NCBI RefSeq assembly: GCF_018143015.1
Contig: NC_054740.1
Coordinates: 40,590,680-40,654,679 of the forward strand
Direction of reading: 5' to 3'
DNA length: 64,000 nucleotides
Source: Lytechinus variegatus
Lineage: Eukaryota; Echinodermata; Echinoidea; Temnopleuroida; Toxopneustidae
In this document: positions 21,664 through 33,160 of the stretch, in pieces
Position numbering within the stretch: position 1 is the stretch's first letter
Layout: every line of letters starts with the position of its first letter
The notes under the pieces: generated by a model
Seen by the model: the letters and a program-made list of their open reading frames with translations, nothing else
Database searches by the model: none
What the model was told of the DNA's origin: nothing
Made by a program: the position numbers and the translations under genes

Positions 21664-23212
21664 ATGGCAAGGTTCTTCAACACAGATTGCTTAAAGTGCC
21701 TCGTGATCATCCTACCCTTGCTCGTCTGTACTGCTTATACACCATGTCAACAAAATTGCACTTGTTCACCAACATCATACATTGACTCAGCATACAGGAG
21801 CAGTTGTGTCTGTTCTGAAAATGGGATCATTCCTGAAAACATACTCCAGAATAATATGATACTAGAACTTCATTACTCTCAGCCAATCGTTCTCAGGGCT
21901 GGAAACATTCCGAAATTTAACCAGCTGATTCGTTTGAACATATCGGGCATGCAGTTCGTCAAACCTGGTGGATTTCAAGGGCTAGAAACGCTAAAAAGGT
22001 TGGTTTTGTATGATAATTTCATGCGTGTTCTAGAAATGAACGTGTTCTGTAATCTACAGAACTTGACATACCTTGAGCTTGAAGGTAGGCCTACAAATAA
22101 GAATAAACTCCATGCTCTCGAAAATGGGACGTTCCTCGGTTTGAGGAATTTAAAGCGACTTTACCTGAAAAGCAATGCCTTAGCGGATATTAGCGAAGAA
22201 TATTTTCGCGATCTTGAAAACTTGGATTACCTTGATTGTTCAGATAACTTACTGGTTCAAGTTAAAGCGTATACCTTTATCCATGCGCCACTGTTAACTA
22301 AATTAAATCTGTCAAAGAATATCATCAGAGAAGTTCACCAACACGCATTTGCGGGTTTGACGAAATTGGACACACTGATTTTAGATGGGAACAGAATCAA
22401 AGGAATGCCTCAACCCTTAATTTTCATTGGATCCCTTGACGGATCTCAAGCTCATCAGGACTTTCTGATGATTAAGCTTGACGATAACCCACTGAGATGC
22501 GACTGTCATCTGAATTGGTTATCATCGTGGCTAGAAAGTTCTTCCTGCAAAGGAAAGTGTAACACACCTGATGATCTACATGGCAAACTTCTTGAACCAG
22601 TTTACAGAGACGGTCTTCCTCAGTGCCGACCTAACAACACGGTCCAGACAGCGGAGCCGGGAAAGCAATTGGAACTGACATGTTCCTTCACTGGTGCCTC
22701 CTGGCAGACCCCGACGTCACTTCCGGGAGCATGGTGATTGCGAAGATCCGTTCTGCTTGACCAACAGAGATTCTTTGGTCATCTGGAGGACAACCCCTGA
22801 GCTGTCTGGTAATTACACCTGTCTTTCTTCAGATGGTACCCAGGCGTTATACTACCAGGTTCATGTGAGCGACACAAGCTCATTTACTATCGCGATGGTT
22901 GCTGGTATTGCAGCAAGTGCATTTTTGCTCATGGTCCTGATCGCTGTTGCTGGGTTTAAACTAAGTTCACGTGGAAATGTCAGCTCAAGAGCTGCAGGAA
23001 ACTCGCCTCCAGGAACCCCAACTCCGAGTAGTAACCGACCTATCGATGACAGCACCGGAGACAATGATGATCGTGTCTTTCTTCTCAATTTAGAAAGGGA
23101 TCGAGACTCCTCTCTATTATTGAATGAGACGGCAAACTACCGTGCGATTTTTAAGAAAGACTCGTCGTTCGACAAGAAATATGTTAACATCTATAACAGC
23201 ACATCGACTTAA
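21664..23212 (+). pseudogene. LRR-Ig receptor paralogue with frameshift in Ig domain
   Basis: Paralogue of the gene at 6682-8241. The first frame (21664-22737, 357 codons) gives a signal peptide, LRRNT (CQQNCTC), about seven LRRs, an LRRCT (NPLRCDCHLNW) and the start of an Ig domain, then stops after GASWQTPTSLPGAW. The second frame (coding sense to 23212) resumes at HFREHGDCEDPF and supplies the rest of the Ig domain (SGNYTCLSSDG), a transmembrane segment (about 22890-22960) and the tail ending near NYRAIFKKDSSFDKKY. Compared with the intact gene, 5 bases are missing at the break (near 22710). Because both sides keep good coding sequence the lesion is young, polymorphic or an assembly error. 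If real, it yields either nothing or a secreted LRR protein without Ig and anchor. No micro-intron with GT/AG fits. Confidence 0.75.
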
Positions 23213-23834
23213 AAATCAAATCTGTTGCATTATGCCCATTTTTGGCAAATTTTGAAAGAGCTGTTGGACAGTCCATTTAGTGGATTCTCATTCCCGTGTG
23301 ACGTTAAATTTATAATGAAATGAACCGTTCATAGTCCAGGATAGAAGAGGCATAACCTTGTTTTTTATATATACAATATTTTTTATGGTTTCTTGTCGAT
23401 TCGAGGGTGCTGATTACGAATCTGGATGATGCCACTCGTGTAACCTTGAGCATTTTCCGCAAATTGGCAAAATCCAATATGGCCGCCAAAATATGCAAGT
23501 TACCCATGACAATCATAAAATTGTCCGCACATTGGCTGTGAAATGCATGAAATTGTGTGGCAGAATTGAAATACAATCTTAAAAAATATTTTTTGACAAA
23601 ATATTTATTTTCCTGATATTCAAAATGGCCGCCATAGGCCATTGTATACACTATCATGTACAATATGAATAGGGAAAACTAATTTTCACAAAAATGAGCA
23701 CTAAACTGCAAAAAATCGCGATGTATGAACGAAGTAATATATGCAAGTCATCATTATTAACGAGATATATCATTTATAATGTCATATATGAGAACATTGC
23801 TGTATTTTGATATCTAAAATAGCCGCCACTGGCC
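23213..23834. other. 3' flank of second LRR-Ig gene
   Basis: No ORF of interest. Three AATGGCCGCCA-type words occur at about 23478, 23622 and 23816 (the last degenerate). They resemble YY1 sites but are probably part of a repeat. Confidence 0.4.
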
Positions 23835-24420
23835 CAAGGGGAATGAAACCTTTGGAACAAATAGGCTTGTGTAGAAACAGAAAAATCAAAGAATAAGAAT
23901 AAAGAAAGTTTGAGAAAAATCGGACAAATAATGAGAAAGTTATGAGCATTTGAATATTGCGATCACTAATGCCATGGAGATCCTCCCATTGGCAATGCGA
24001 CAAGGATGTGTGATGTCACTGATGAACAACTTTCCCTTTGGTGGACTATAAAATACCTTCAAAATGTCTCTTTTTGCTTTTTCTTATGATGATACAAACT
24101 CTCTATCCATGATGTATTCTAAAAAATATGTATTACATGCCCTCATGTAGAAAGAACACATGATCTATGGATAGATGAGATGAAAGAGGCAATTTAAGTG
24201 AAATATATACTAAAGTAATGGGAGAGTTGTTCACAAGTGACATCACACATCTTTGTCGCGTTGCTAATTTGATATCTCATAGCATTAGTGATCGCAATAT
24301 TCAAATGCTCATAACTTTCTCATTATTTGTCCGATTTTTCTAAAACTTGTGTTGATCTGTTTCTTTGATTTTTCTGTTTTCACACAAACTATCTTGTTCC
24401 AATGGTTTCATTCTCCTTTA
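23835..24420. mobile_element. foldback MITE, TTAA-type family 1 (copy 2)
   Basis: The left end AAGGGGAATGAAACC and the right end GGTTTCATTCTCCTTTAA are inverted. The arms read nearly as reverse complements for about 200 bp, with the unpaired centre around 24080-24190. Right-side TTAA is present; the left TTAA is lost (CCCA). Non-coding. Confidence 0.8.
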
Positions 24421-25484
24421 ATTATAAGTAAAACTATCACTGAACTTTTTTTTTAAATGAAGGAGTGGACTTTCATGATTCGGAAGTCCGCTCCCCCATT
24501 TGATTGAAATGGAGACTAAAACAATGACAAGAATTTGAGTTGATTTCAAAGCTATGAAAGTGAAATCTATTCAGAAATTAGAAAATATCTGAAATATGGT
24601 ATTGCACTTTTTCTAAAACGATTTTATCTGAGCAAAGTTTGGAACCAATTCCTAATGAGATTTTTTTTTTAAAAGGTTGTTTTTTTTTTAAAGAAAGATA
24701 TTTAGCAAAGTCAATACACAAATTTCTTCCGTCTTCTTTCCAGATATTCTAATCCTCATTTTGTTAATGCATTTTCATAGTACACTGTATTTTGCAAACA
24801 CTTTTCTATATTTTTCGCAAGTCCGTAACTTGTTTATCAGTTAGTTCTACGTTGGATACCGGTAAACATTACACCAATATTGGACGAATATATCCAATGT
24901 AAATTTGAACATCTTAAAGTCTGACATAGGGAGTATTTATTGTTTGGCAAGTCTGAACATTTACACTTTTCTGTTTCACCTTTTTATAATATCAGAAATT
25001 TGTTTATCCCGTTTTAAGTTTGACTTAATATAAATACCAAGAATTTCAACCGCAATTTGTATATTGCAGAGAGCTTGGTGTCACCAATATGCAAGAGATT
25101 AGATAAATTGTGGATTTTTAGAAAAAGTAACTCTGAAGAGCTTCTGCTCTTAGGGCAACTTCTTAACCTAGATCAGGTTTGAGTATGGAACGTTCCTTCT
25201 AGCACTGCATGCCGACACCCAAACAGTCAAGTCCTAAGCTTAGGCGTAGCCTATTCTTCAGAAATATGGGCTACCACCACTTGAAGACCGACTTGTCAAC
25301 CCCATCCCATATCGAGCTTGGGACTACCATCAATAAGGCCATCAACGATCATGTCCAAGCTCAGATGTTACAGGGAGCCACTTTCACTTAGCAATATGTG
25401 AGTTTTCGTAACAGTATATTGAACCCAAATAAAATCAAGTAAATTAAAAGACAAATTAAATTGTCTGGTTTATGGTAGGCTCCC
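24421..25484. other. intergenic, no gene seen
   Basis: AT-rich with T- and A-runs. No convincing ORF. A 60-codon ORF at 25209-25391 has mixed composition without a known domain. Confidence 0.4.
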
Positions 25485-25705
25485 GTAGGAACACGGCAGG
25501 ACAGCGTTTTGTTGGTAAACGCCAACCAATATACCTAGAAAACATTTTACGTCTAGGTTGATCAGTCATAGTGGCTGACCTTATAGACGACTTCTCTCGG
25601 GCCTTTTTTTATCCAAGTGGAGACAATACCAGAGTGGGGATTCGAAGTCACAACCTTACGATTATGAGTCAAATGCTCGAACCACTGGACCACACGAAAA
25701 TCGAG
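25485..25705 (-). mobile_element. tRNA-Met-like SINE
   Basis: On the minus strand the head reads TGGTCCAGTGGTTCGAGCA (A-box region), then an anticodon loop CTCATAA (CAT), then ACTTCGAATCCC (B-box region). The body words 'tagacgtaaaatgttt' and 'ttaacgccaa' recur at 39768-39998. The intact CAT loop suggests an origin from tRNA-Met. Not a functional tRNA gene: no paired acceptor stem. Confidence 0.65.
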
Positions 25706-27476
25706 AAATAATTACAAATGATAAATTCTATTTATATACATTAAGTTTTAACTACCAATTCAGATATGACTACTAAAGCCCATACATGTATATATAAAGC
25801 ACGTACAAAAAGGCACATGATAAATTTGAAGGTATTATACAGTCATGTACGCGAAATTAGAAACTAAAATGGACGCCATCAACATCAGGGTTTCCCATAT
25901 GGACTTTGGAAGTACGGGAAGTAAATTTATTTCCTGAATCCTATATAGTTTCAAGAAGACGGGGTGCTTGGGGCGCTCCCCCCCCCCCCCCTCCCCAAAA
26001 AATACATGACCAAGATAAAAAAATAGACAGAGGTGAAATGTGATATTTTCTGAATATTACGTCAAAATCTATCACAAATTTGATTTCTGCAATGATCGAG
26101 ATACGCCATTATCTGAGCCCCCTCAAAATGCTTAGTTTATTATGCCACTAAAGGCGGTGATGGCCGTTGACTTCTCGAATTGGGAAGGTTAAAGGGATGG
26201 TCGAGGTTGGAGATATTTATATGTCAATAAATTGAGTAAAATTCACAAAGCAAAATGCTCTATTTATTTAGTTTAAACAGTTTTAGCCTGGACGATCCCT
26301 TTAAAACTCCTTCATTCACCATATAAAACTATGTTTTTTATATACGGCTTTTAGATAATCTTTGTAAATGAAAATCAGCTGATATTGTATGCAAGACTTT
26401 TGTTTGTAGGCCTTTATCTGCAACCTGAAAATAAAATTTGGCCAAAGGAGGCTTAACCACCGTATTTTAACCCTGAATTATATATCAATCAAAAGAAGAA
26501 ATAATTCAGTTTGTATGGTTGTAGACATCATATTTCATATTTTGTCATGCGACTTGTACCTCATTTTCCTCGATATACTTGTTCATTTAAAAACCTTCAT
26601 AATGTTGTCTTAGATAACCAGTTTCATATTTGTTGGGAAATCCTTTCGTAATCCTAGCTTGTATACCTTACATTATTTACCAAATCACCTATCTGTTTAG
26701 ATAACACTTTGCCGCATTCCTTTTTTGGGAGGGGAGGGGGATAAGTGTGTAGGGTATGAATCAAGCATATTCTTTTATTTTTGTTATTTTTGTGTGTGTG
26801 TGTAACCAACTTGTGTTAATGTAATAATTATTTGCAAACACTTAATAATCACTTGTAAATTTTGTCAATGACTTTAATTTGTTGTAATAAAAACAGAATT
26901 ATAAAATAATAATAATTCGTTTCAGGAGATAACTGAATGGGGATGGTTTCAAATAGTATAATCCACATTGTGATTTAGAGTTAGAGTAAAAACATTTCCT
27001 CCATTTGTTTCGATATTCAAAATTCCTGAAATGTCATTTTTTGTTGATGCTTCACCCTGAATAATGATTTAAATGAGGACATAATATGTCAATCAGCCGC
27101 CCCGTAGAAAGAAATGCACAAAATTCATTATGATGAGTCATGAAAACACAGAGTGGTCCTTACGGGGGTCTTTACCCCCACTCATAGCTTCTTTTCAAGT
27201 TGCCATTTTGAGATTTATATTAATCAGTGTCTTATAACAGCCGTAACCTACCTTTTCCTCGTCCTAATTATATTATTTTATCGTCCTTTTTTTCATTGTA
27301 TTACCCAGGTTAAATCCCTCTTTGACACTACTATGCAATAAAACAGACCGCACTTTTTAGAGTAAGCACATTTTTGTTCTATTATATAGATTTGTGCGTC
27401 CCGTGGTAAAATGATACTTTTAGTCATATACTGTTTCTGTACACAGTAATGATTGAAATTAACTTACACGCATACA
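25706..27476. other. intergenic, MITE fragment, no gene seen
   Basis: AT-rich. Around 25960-26147 lies a hAT-like MITE fragment in reverse orientation (C-run start, right end TTATGCCACTAA). The 26700-27450 stretch has short G-runs and no ORF above about 62 codons. Confidence 0.4.
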
Positions 27477-27620
<144 letters not shown>

Positions 27621-27646
27621 GCTTTACATGTACAACAGCTTTTGGC

Positions 27647-27795
27647 AAGAGAACAATGGTAGGCGTAGCTTAAATCAAGGTTCCGGGCCCGGGTTCGATT
27701 CCCGGCAGAGACATTTTTTCGGCATCACCAATTATTCCAAAGGGTAGATAGCTCTGGGGAACCTTGATTTAAGCTACGCCTACCATTGTTCTCTT
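27647..27795. repeat. hairpin with tRNA T-arm in the loop
   Basis: A 38 bp arm at 27647-27684 and its perfect reverse complement at 27758-27795 enclose a 73 bp loop. The loop contains a B-box-like GGGTTCGATTCCCGGC at about 27690-27705. Both sides are bordered by TA-type microsatellites. It may be a foldback derivative of a tRNA-headed SINE. Confidence 0.8.
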
Positions 27796-27808
27796 CATCC
27801 ATTTCTTT

Positions 27809-27811
<3 letters not shown>

Positions 27812-27850
<39 letters not shown>
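27812..27850. repeat. TA microsatellite
   Basis: Uninterrupted TA repeat of about 39 bp, directly before the Penelope-like fragment. Confidence 0.9.
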
Positions 27851-27851
<1 letters not shown>

Positions 27852-28048
27852 GCAATCTCTGCCTAGAAGAGAAATACGTCATTACCACCAATAGCAAACA
27901 GTGCCTCAACAAAAGATCAGAAATAATATCAAAGTGCCACCACCATGACCACAGACACCGGCCAAGACCCCCAGAAAACCAATCAGGTGTGTCGACCCAT
28001 TCGCAGCATGCAGACTCAACCAAGTCGTCAAACCATCAGTCTGCCTGA
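27851..28048 (+). pseudogene. Penelope-like element, GIY-YIG endonuclease tail fragment
   Basis: An open stretch of 65 codons starting CNLCLEEKYVI and continuing LNKRSEIISKCHHHDH up to a TGA. The C-x2-C..LNKRSE..C-x-H pattern is what I know from the end of the GIY-YIG endonuclease region in Penelope-type retroelements. The RT and the catalytic GIY-YIG part are absent, replaced by a TA run on the 5' side. Identification is from memory of the motif. Confidence 0.55.
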
Positions 28049-28360
28049 AGATCGCCGAAAGCGTGAAACCGACGGTAGTGGACGGAACTGACCAAGGTAT
28101 GAATATATATGTATATATATATGTGAGTGTGTGTGTGTGTGTGTACTACAGGGGTCCTCAAACTTTTTCTTTGAAGGGCCAGGGTGAAGTGGATACTTAG
28201 GAAAAAAATGTGCGCGAAGCGCAAAGACCCTTGCGGTCGGTGTCCTAGATGCTCTCTTGTGCAATCTGGCCCTTATTTTGGGAGCATTTAATCCAACAAA
28301 TTTATAAGAGTTTGATATGGAACCAGCGAGAGGCAATATTAATGATAACAAAATCGTATT

Positions 28361-28717
28361 ATTGCTGATGTGGTTTACGGTACACCATGTGGAGTGTTAT
28401 AGAAACAGTGGATAGAAGAAGAGAAGAAGTGGATAGGCGAGAAAGTGGAGATTTGAGAGTAGAGTATTCTTTCTTGAAAATAGTCCTGAAAAGGACTGTA
28501 AACATTTCACGTCTCTACTCGCCGACTCTCCTCATCAGCTCTACTACTCAAGCTGTTCTCACTCAACATTCCTTCTGGTTTACAGTCCTTTTCAGGACTA
28601 TTTTCAAGAAAGAATACTCTACTCTCAAATCTCCACTTTCTCGCCTATCCACTTCTTCTCTTCTATCCACTGTTTCTATAACACTCCACATGGTGTACCG
28701 TAAACCACATCAGCAAT
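28361..28717. repeat. large near-perfect palindrome
   Basis: The left arm 28361-28503 (143 nt) and the right arm 28578-28717 (140 nt) are reverse complements except for one 3-base indel near 28420. The spacer 28504-28577 is 74 bp. No 8 bp or TA flank is evident. The 132-codon ORF through it is a by-product of the inverted sequence. Confidence 0.92.
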
Positions 28718-29012
28718 TGTACATGCGACCATGCAAACCTTCAAACAACATCCAAAATTGTATTACTTTGTTAAAAGGAATCTAAATTATCTAGTATTGG
28801 GGAGACAGATAATGTCTTGAAGTATCAATATTTTTAGAAGTCAAAGTAGAATGAACAATAGAGCATTCTGTTGTAGACTCTAACAAGGATGTCAGTCTCC
28901 TAGTCACTTTCACTATGGGAAAAGTGACACTGTCAGCAACAGGTTGCTTGAACCTTGGCACAAATGTGTACTAGACGAAGGCATGCCCTAGTGCAAATGT
29001 TCACTGGACAAG

Positions 29013-29162
29013 CAGGGGCCGTGGAAGTGGGGGGGGGGCGGGGCTTCAGCCCCCCTTTTTTCCCAAACCATGTACAATAACATAAAAATGACCACATGAT
29101 TGTGATATTTTGCATTGCCAGCCCCCCCCCCCCCCACTTTGAAAACCGTTCCGCGGCCACTG
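29013..29162. mobile_element. short hAT-like MITE
   Basis: Ends CAGGGGCCGTGGAA and TTCCGCGGCCACTG are inverted. The interior has G- and C-runs. The 8 bp flanks do not match, so only the terminal repeats support the call. Confidence 0.5.
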
Positions 29163-30133
29163 TCAAGGTACTTCGGTATGAGTTAGTTCTTTAAAATGTG
29201 GAAAATGCACTTTCGCACCTAAATCCAAACATGGTGATAACAGCGCTGGTCATGTAATAAGAAAGTAGATCGAACAGACAGAAAAGACTCCACTAAACTT
29301 TGTTGAAAAGTCAAATTAATTTGCCATAACTCACTATTTTTTTTTATTGTTTGAATTATACAATATTTCATTTTTTACAGATTTGAAAATAAGGACCTAC
29401 TATTATTAAACGATGCTAATTCCACATGTTCAGGTAGGAATTAATCGTTGTTTCCCTTGACAATAAGGAGAAAATTTGAATGACTACGTCTTCCATTTCC
29501 CCCCGTTTTATTTTTTTAAAGATAATTCTTTCTTGGTTTTCAACCTTACTGACATTTACACAATGTATAATCATCATAAATTTCAGTTTCTTACTATGAA
29601 CTTGTATGATTATCTTTGTTTAACATAAAAATTCAAGATACTAAATTATTGTTATTGTGTACATTATAGTCGTACCGGGTATACCGAGTTTTCTTATGCC
29701 ATATTAACGGGTATAACCTGTTTATTTTATCTTTTTGTGTATAACAGGGGCGAGTTGGTGGCTGGTGGAGTTGTATCAAATTTTAAATTTGATATAGCTT
29801 TACCAGTTGTCGGTTCGCTTCTGTTATACACAAAATAAATTATTATATTTGTCACCATAGATAGATTCGAATAAGGTGAATAGTTTTTGTTACAAATGAA
29901 AAACAAAAAGTTATGCATAGCTGCTAAATTACTTATGTTGAATATATTTTATGTCCCATGTATAGGAAATATACAATTGAGACCACATTGTACGTACGTA
30001 TAATGTTAATGGCAAAGTTAGCATATTTTTTTCGAAAGCTGTTTTTCCTTCGTCCTGCACCCCTCTGCACTCCCATTCCCTTTTCCCTTGTCTCCTTCCT
30101 GCTTGGTCCTTCCTCTTATATTATGGTATTTAA

Positions 30134-33100
30134 ATGACCTCACATTTGGATGAAATCGACACTATTCATAGTCGAAATGATGTAAAAAAATGCAAATATT
30201 ATACTTCACAGGAATTTATATCAGCCTTTGAATTAAACGACAATAACGATGGCAGTGTTGATGTTAATAATAATTTCAGTTTACTACATTTCAATTCCAG
30301 AAGTATCTGCAAAAACTTTGAATCTGTTGAAACTTTTTTAACCTCTCTAAACAATTATTCTTTTTCAGTCATTGGTATTTCGGAAACCTGGCTGAAGTCA
30401 AATTCTCCAAATATCTATAATTTACCAAATTATCACATGATACACATTGATAGGAGGAAAAGAAGAGGAGGAGGGGTGGCAATGTATATTAATTCAAATA
30501 TCAAATATAAACTTAGAACAGATATTCATTTTGAAGATATAGAAAGCTTATTCATTGAAATAGATATTAAAGATGGAAAAAATGTAGTCATAGGAACATT
30601 ATACAGACCCCCAAGTAGCAATATTAACAACTTTCTTGAAAACTTAGATAGTGAATTGGATAAAATTTCATGCGAAAATAAACATATTTACATAATGGGC
30701 GATTTCAATATTGATTTGTCAAATCATATACAAAGCACGTCACATTTAACCGGAAATCATGATGCCAGTGATAATCACATAAATACATTTTTGGATACAC
30801 TATTTTCATATGATTTTTATCCATGTATAAATGTACCTACTAGGATAACTCCAATGTCAGCGACAATAATTGATAACATATTTTCCAATTCTTTTAATGA
30901 TAATAATCATAGTGGTGTTTTTACTTATGATATTACAGATCACTTACCAATATTTTTTATTTCTCCACTTCTGAAGCTTAATGATAATAAAAAGCCGAAT
31001 AAAAGAAAATATAGAAAAGAAAATTTGAATACTATTTCGGCTTTAATTGAAGACTTAGAAAGAGAAGAATGGCATGAAACTATGGTTCAACATGATGTTA
31101 ATAGAGCTTACAAACACTTTATTGATAAACTAACTCATTACTATAATAAAAATATACCACTTGTTCAAAGAAAACAACGCAAAAATGATAAAAGAAACCC
31201 ATGGATCACTCGAGGAATTATACGTTCAATTAAAAAACGCAATAAACTTTATAAATCGTATATTTCTAAACCGTCTGAACAAAGTTTCAAGAAGTATAAA
31301 AAATATCGTAATACTCTTAACAGTGTAATCCGCTCATCAAAAAAAGATTATTATTCTAAGGAATTAAAAGATGCAGAAGGAAATTTAAATGCCACGTGGA
31401 AAGTTATAAACAAATTGATTAACAAAAGCAAACCACATAGCAACAGCGACAGTCTTAAGATAGACAATGAAGAAATATCCCAACCCGCTGAAATCGCACA
31501 ATCATTCAACCGTTTCTTTACAAACATCGGTCCCAATTTAGCTTCCAAGATAGTTGGTGACAATACGAATTTTAAAGAATATCTTTCCCAGCCAAATCAA
31601 AATACAATGTTTTTTACTCCCACAGACCGACATGAAATAATTGAAATAGTACAAGCTTTAACACCAAAGAAGTCCACAGGCTATGATGGTATTAGTACAA
31701 AACTGTTACAGCAAATTGTAACATGTATTGTTTCTCCATTGGAACACATTTTTAACTTATCACTCTCCACTGGATGCTTTCCTGATCTAATGAAAATAGC
31801 CAAAGTAATCCCGATTTATAAAAAAGATGATCCTACTCAAGTTACAAATTATCGGCCTATTTCCCTCTTACCATGCATATCAAAAATATTAGAAAGAATT
31901 GTTTACAAAAAATTGGATTCCTTTTTGTCATTTAATAAGATTATTACACCAGCCCAGTTTGGATTCAGAAAAAATTTCTCGACCGATTTCGCAATAACCA
32001 ACTTGCTGGATAAAGTTGTAAACTCACTTTCAAAAAAAAATCACACCGTTGCTTTATTTATGGACTTAAGTAAAGCTTTTGATACCATTGACCATGGTAT
32101 TTTACTTCATAAGTTGTATAATTACGGGATAAGGGGCATTGTTTGGTCATGGATTAAGAGTTATCTTTCCAATAGGCAACAATTCGTTTTTATCAATGAT
32201 GTTAAATCTCCTGTATCGTTTATCAATTGCGGCGTCCCGCAGGGTTCTATTCTGGGACCTTTGTTATTTTTAGTATACATTAATGATATAGTAAATTCAT
32301 CTTCCATTCTTTCTTTCATCTTATTCGCCGATGATACTAATATTTTGTTATCTCACAAGGACTTACCAGAATTAATAAATATAATGAATTTAGAATTAAA
32401 TAAAGTTTCATCATGGTTTAAATGTAATAAGTTATCTCTTAACATAAGTAAAACTCATATTATGCATTTTCAATCATCTCACAGAAATGAAAATTTAACA
32501 CAAGATATTAAAATTGATAATGTGCCTTTAGATAAAAAAGAATACGTAAAATTCCTTGGTATCACAATAGACAAGCATTTATCATGGACTCCACACATAA
32601 GCAACGTGTCTTCCTCTGTAGCTAAAGGAATTGGAATACTTTGTAGACTAAAAAAAATCTTACCAGAGAAATCTCTTGTTATGATATATAATACATTGAT
32701 TTTACCATATATTCACTACTGTAACCTCATTTGGGGGAATAGCTGCAAGACAAAGCTTAATCATATACTTTTATTGCAAAAGAAAGCGGTTAGAATTTGT
32801 TCAAATTCTGCCTATCTTTCACATACAGATCCTCTTTTTTATCGTCTGAAAATATTTAAAATAAATGATATTAATACTTTACAAATAGCACTGTTTATGT
32901 ATAGATATAATTACGACATGCTTCCTCCAGTATTCACGGATTTATTTTCATATAATAACAATTTACACTCATATCCAACAAGAACATGCAATAATATTCA
33001 CTTAAACAATCCTAGGACACTATTTGCACATAAAACACTAAGACATCATGGACCTGATATTTGGAATGCATTGCCAGATTCACTCAAGCTGACAAGATCA

Positions 33101-33160
33101 TTTTATTCCTTTAAACGAACTATAAAAGAATTGCAATTAAACCAATACCTAACAAATTGA
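30134..33160 (+). CDS. LINE endonuclease/reverse transcriptase ORF, intact
   Basis: 1008 codons without interruption. Residues about 45-285 form an apurinic-type endonuclease: ISETWL near 83, RRGGGVAMYI, YRPPSS, MGDFNIDL near 188 and TDHLPIF near 267. Residues about 500-760 form the reverse transcriptase: YRPISLLPCISKILERIV, PAQFGFRKNFSTDFAI, FMDLSKAFDTIDH, GVPQGSILGPLLF and the catalytic FADDT near 730. The C-terminal portion (LWGNSCKTKLNHILLLQKKAVRI, then HHGPDIWNALPDSLK) is as in jockey/CR1-group LINEs. It is a non-LTR retrotransposon polyprotein that nicks target DNA and copies RNA. No ORF1 is seen upstream. AT-rich codon use. All catalytic motifs are present, so the copy is young. Confidence 0.93.
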   Translation: MTSHLDEIDTIHSRNDVKKCKYYTSQEFISAFELNDNNDGSVDVNNNFSLLHFNSRSICKNFESVETFLTSLNNYSFSVIGISETWLKSNSPNIYNLPNYHMIHIDRRKRRGGGVAMYINSNIKYKLRTDIHFEDIESLFIEIDIKDGKNVVIGTLYRPPSSNINNFLENLDSELDKISCENKHIYIMGDFNIDLSNHIQSTSHLTGNHDASDNHINTFLDTLFSYDFYPCINVPTRITPMSATIIDNIFSNSFNDNNHSGVFTYDITDHLPIFFISPLLKLNDNKKPNKRKYRKENLNTISALIEDLEREEWHETMVQHDVNRAYKHFIDKLTHYYNKNIPLVQRKQRKNDKRNPWITRGIIRSIKKRNKLYKSYISKPSEQSFKKYKKYRNTLNSVIRSSKKDYYSKELKDAEGNLNATWKVINKLINKSKPHSNSDSLKIDNEEISQPAEIAQSFNRFFTNIGPNLASKIVGDNTNFKEYLSQPNQNTMFFTPTDRHEIIEIVQALTPKKSTGYDGISTKLLQQIVTCIVSPLEHIFNLSLSTGCFPDLMKIAKVIPIYKKDDPTQVTNYRPISLLPCISKILERIVYKKLDSFLSFNKIITPAQFGFRKNFSTDFAITNLLDKVVNSLSKKNHTVALFMDLSKAFDTIDHGILLHKLYNYGIRGIVWSWIKSYLSNRQQFVFINDVKSPVSFINCGVPQGSILGPLLFLVYINDIVNSSSILSFILFADDTNILLSHKDLPELINIMNLELNKVSSWFKCNKLSLNISKTHIMHFQSSHRNENLTQDIKIDNVPLDKKEYVKFLGITIDKHLSWTPHISNVSSSVAKGIGILCRLKKILPEKSLVMIYNTLILPYIHYCNLIWGNSCKTKLNHILLLQKKAVRICSNSAYLSHTDPLFYRLKIFKINDINTLQIALFMYRYNYDMLPPVFTDLFSYNNNLHSYPTRTCNNIHLNNPRTLFAHKTLRHHGPDIWNALPDSLKLTRSFYSFKRTIKELQLNQYLTN

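Noticed and set aside
28387..28785. 132-codon ORF
   Set aside because: It runs through both arms of the large palindrome, so the open frame follows from the inverted repeat; no domain.
29013..29162. 8 bp target duplication for the short hAT-like MITE
   Set aside because: Flanks TGGACAAG and TCAAGGTA do not match when aligned at the element ends.
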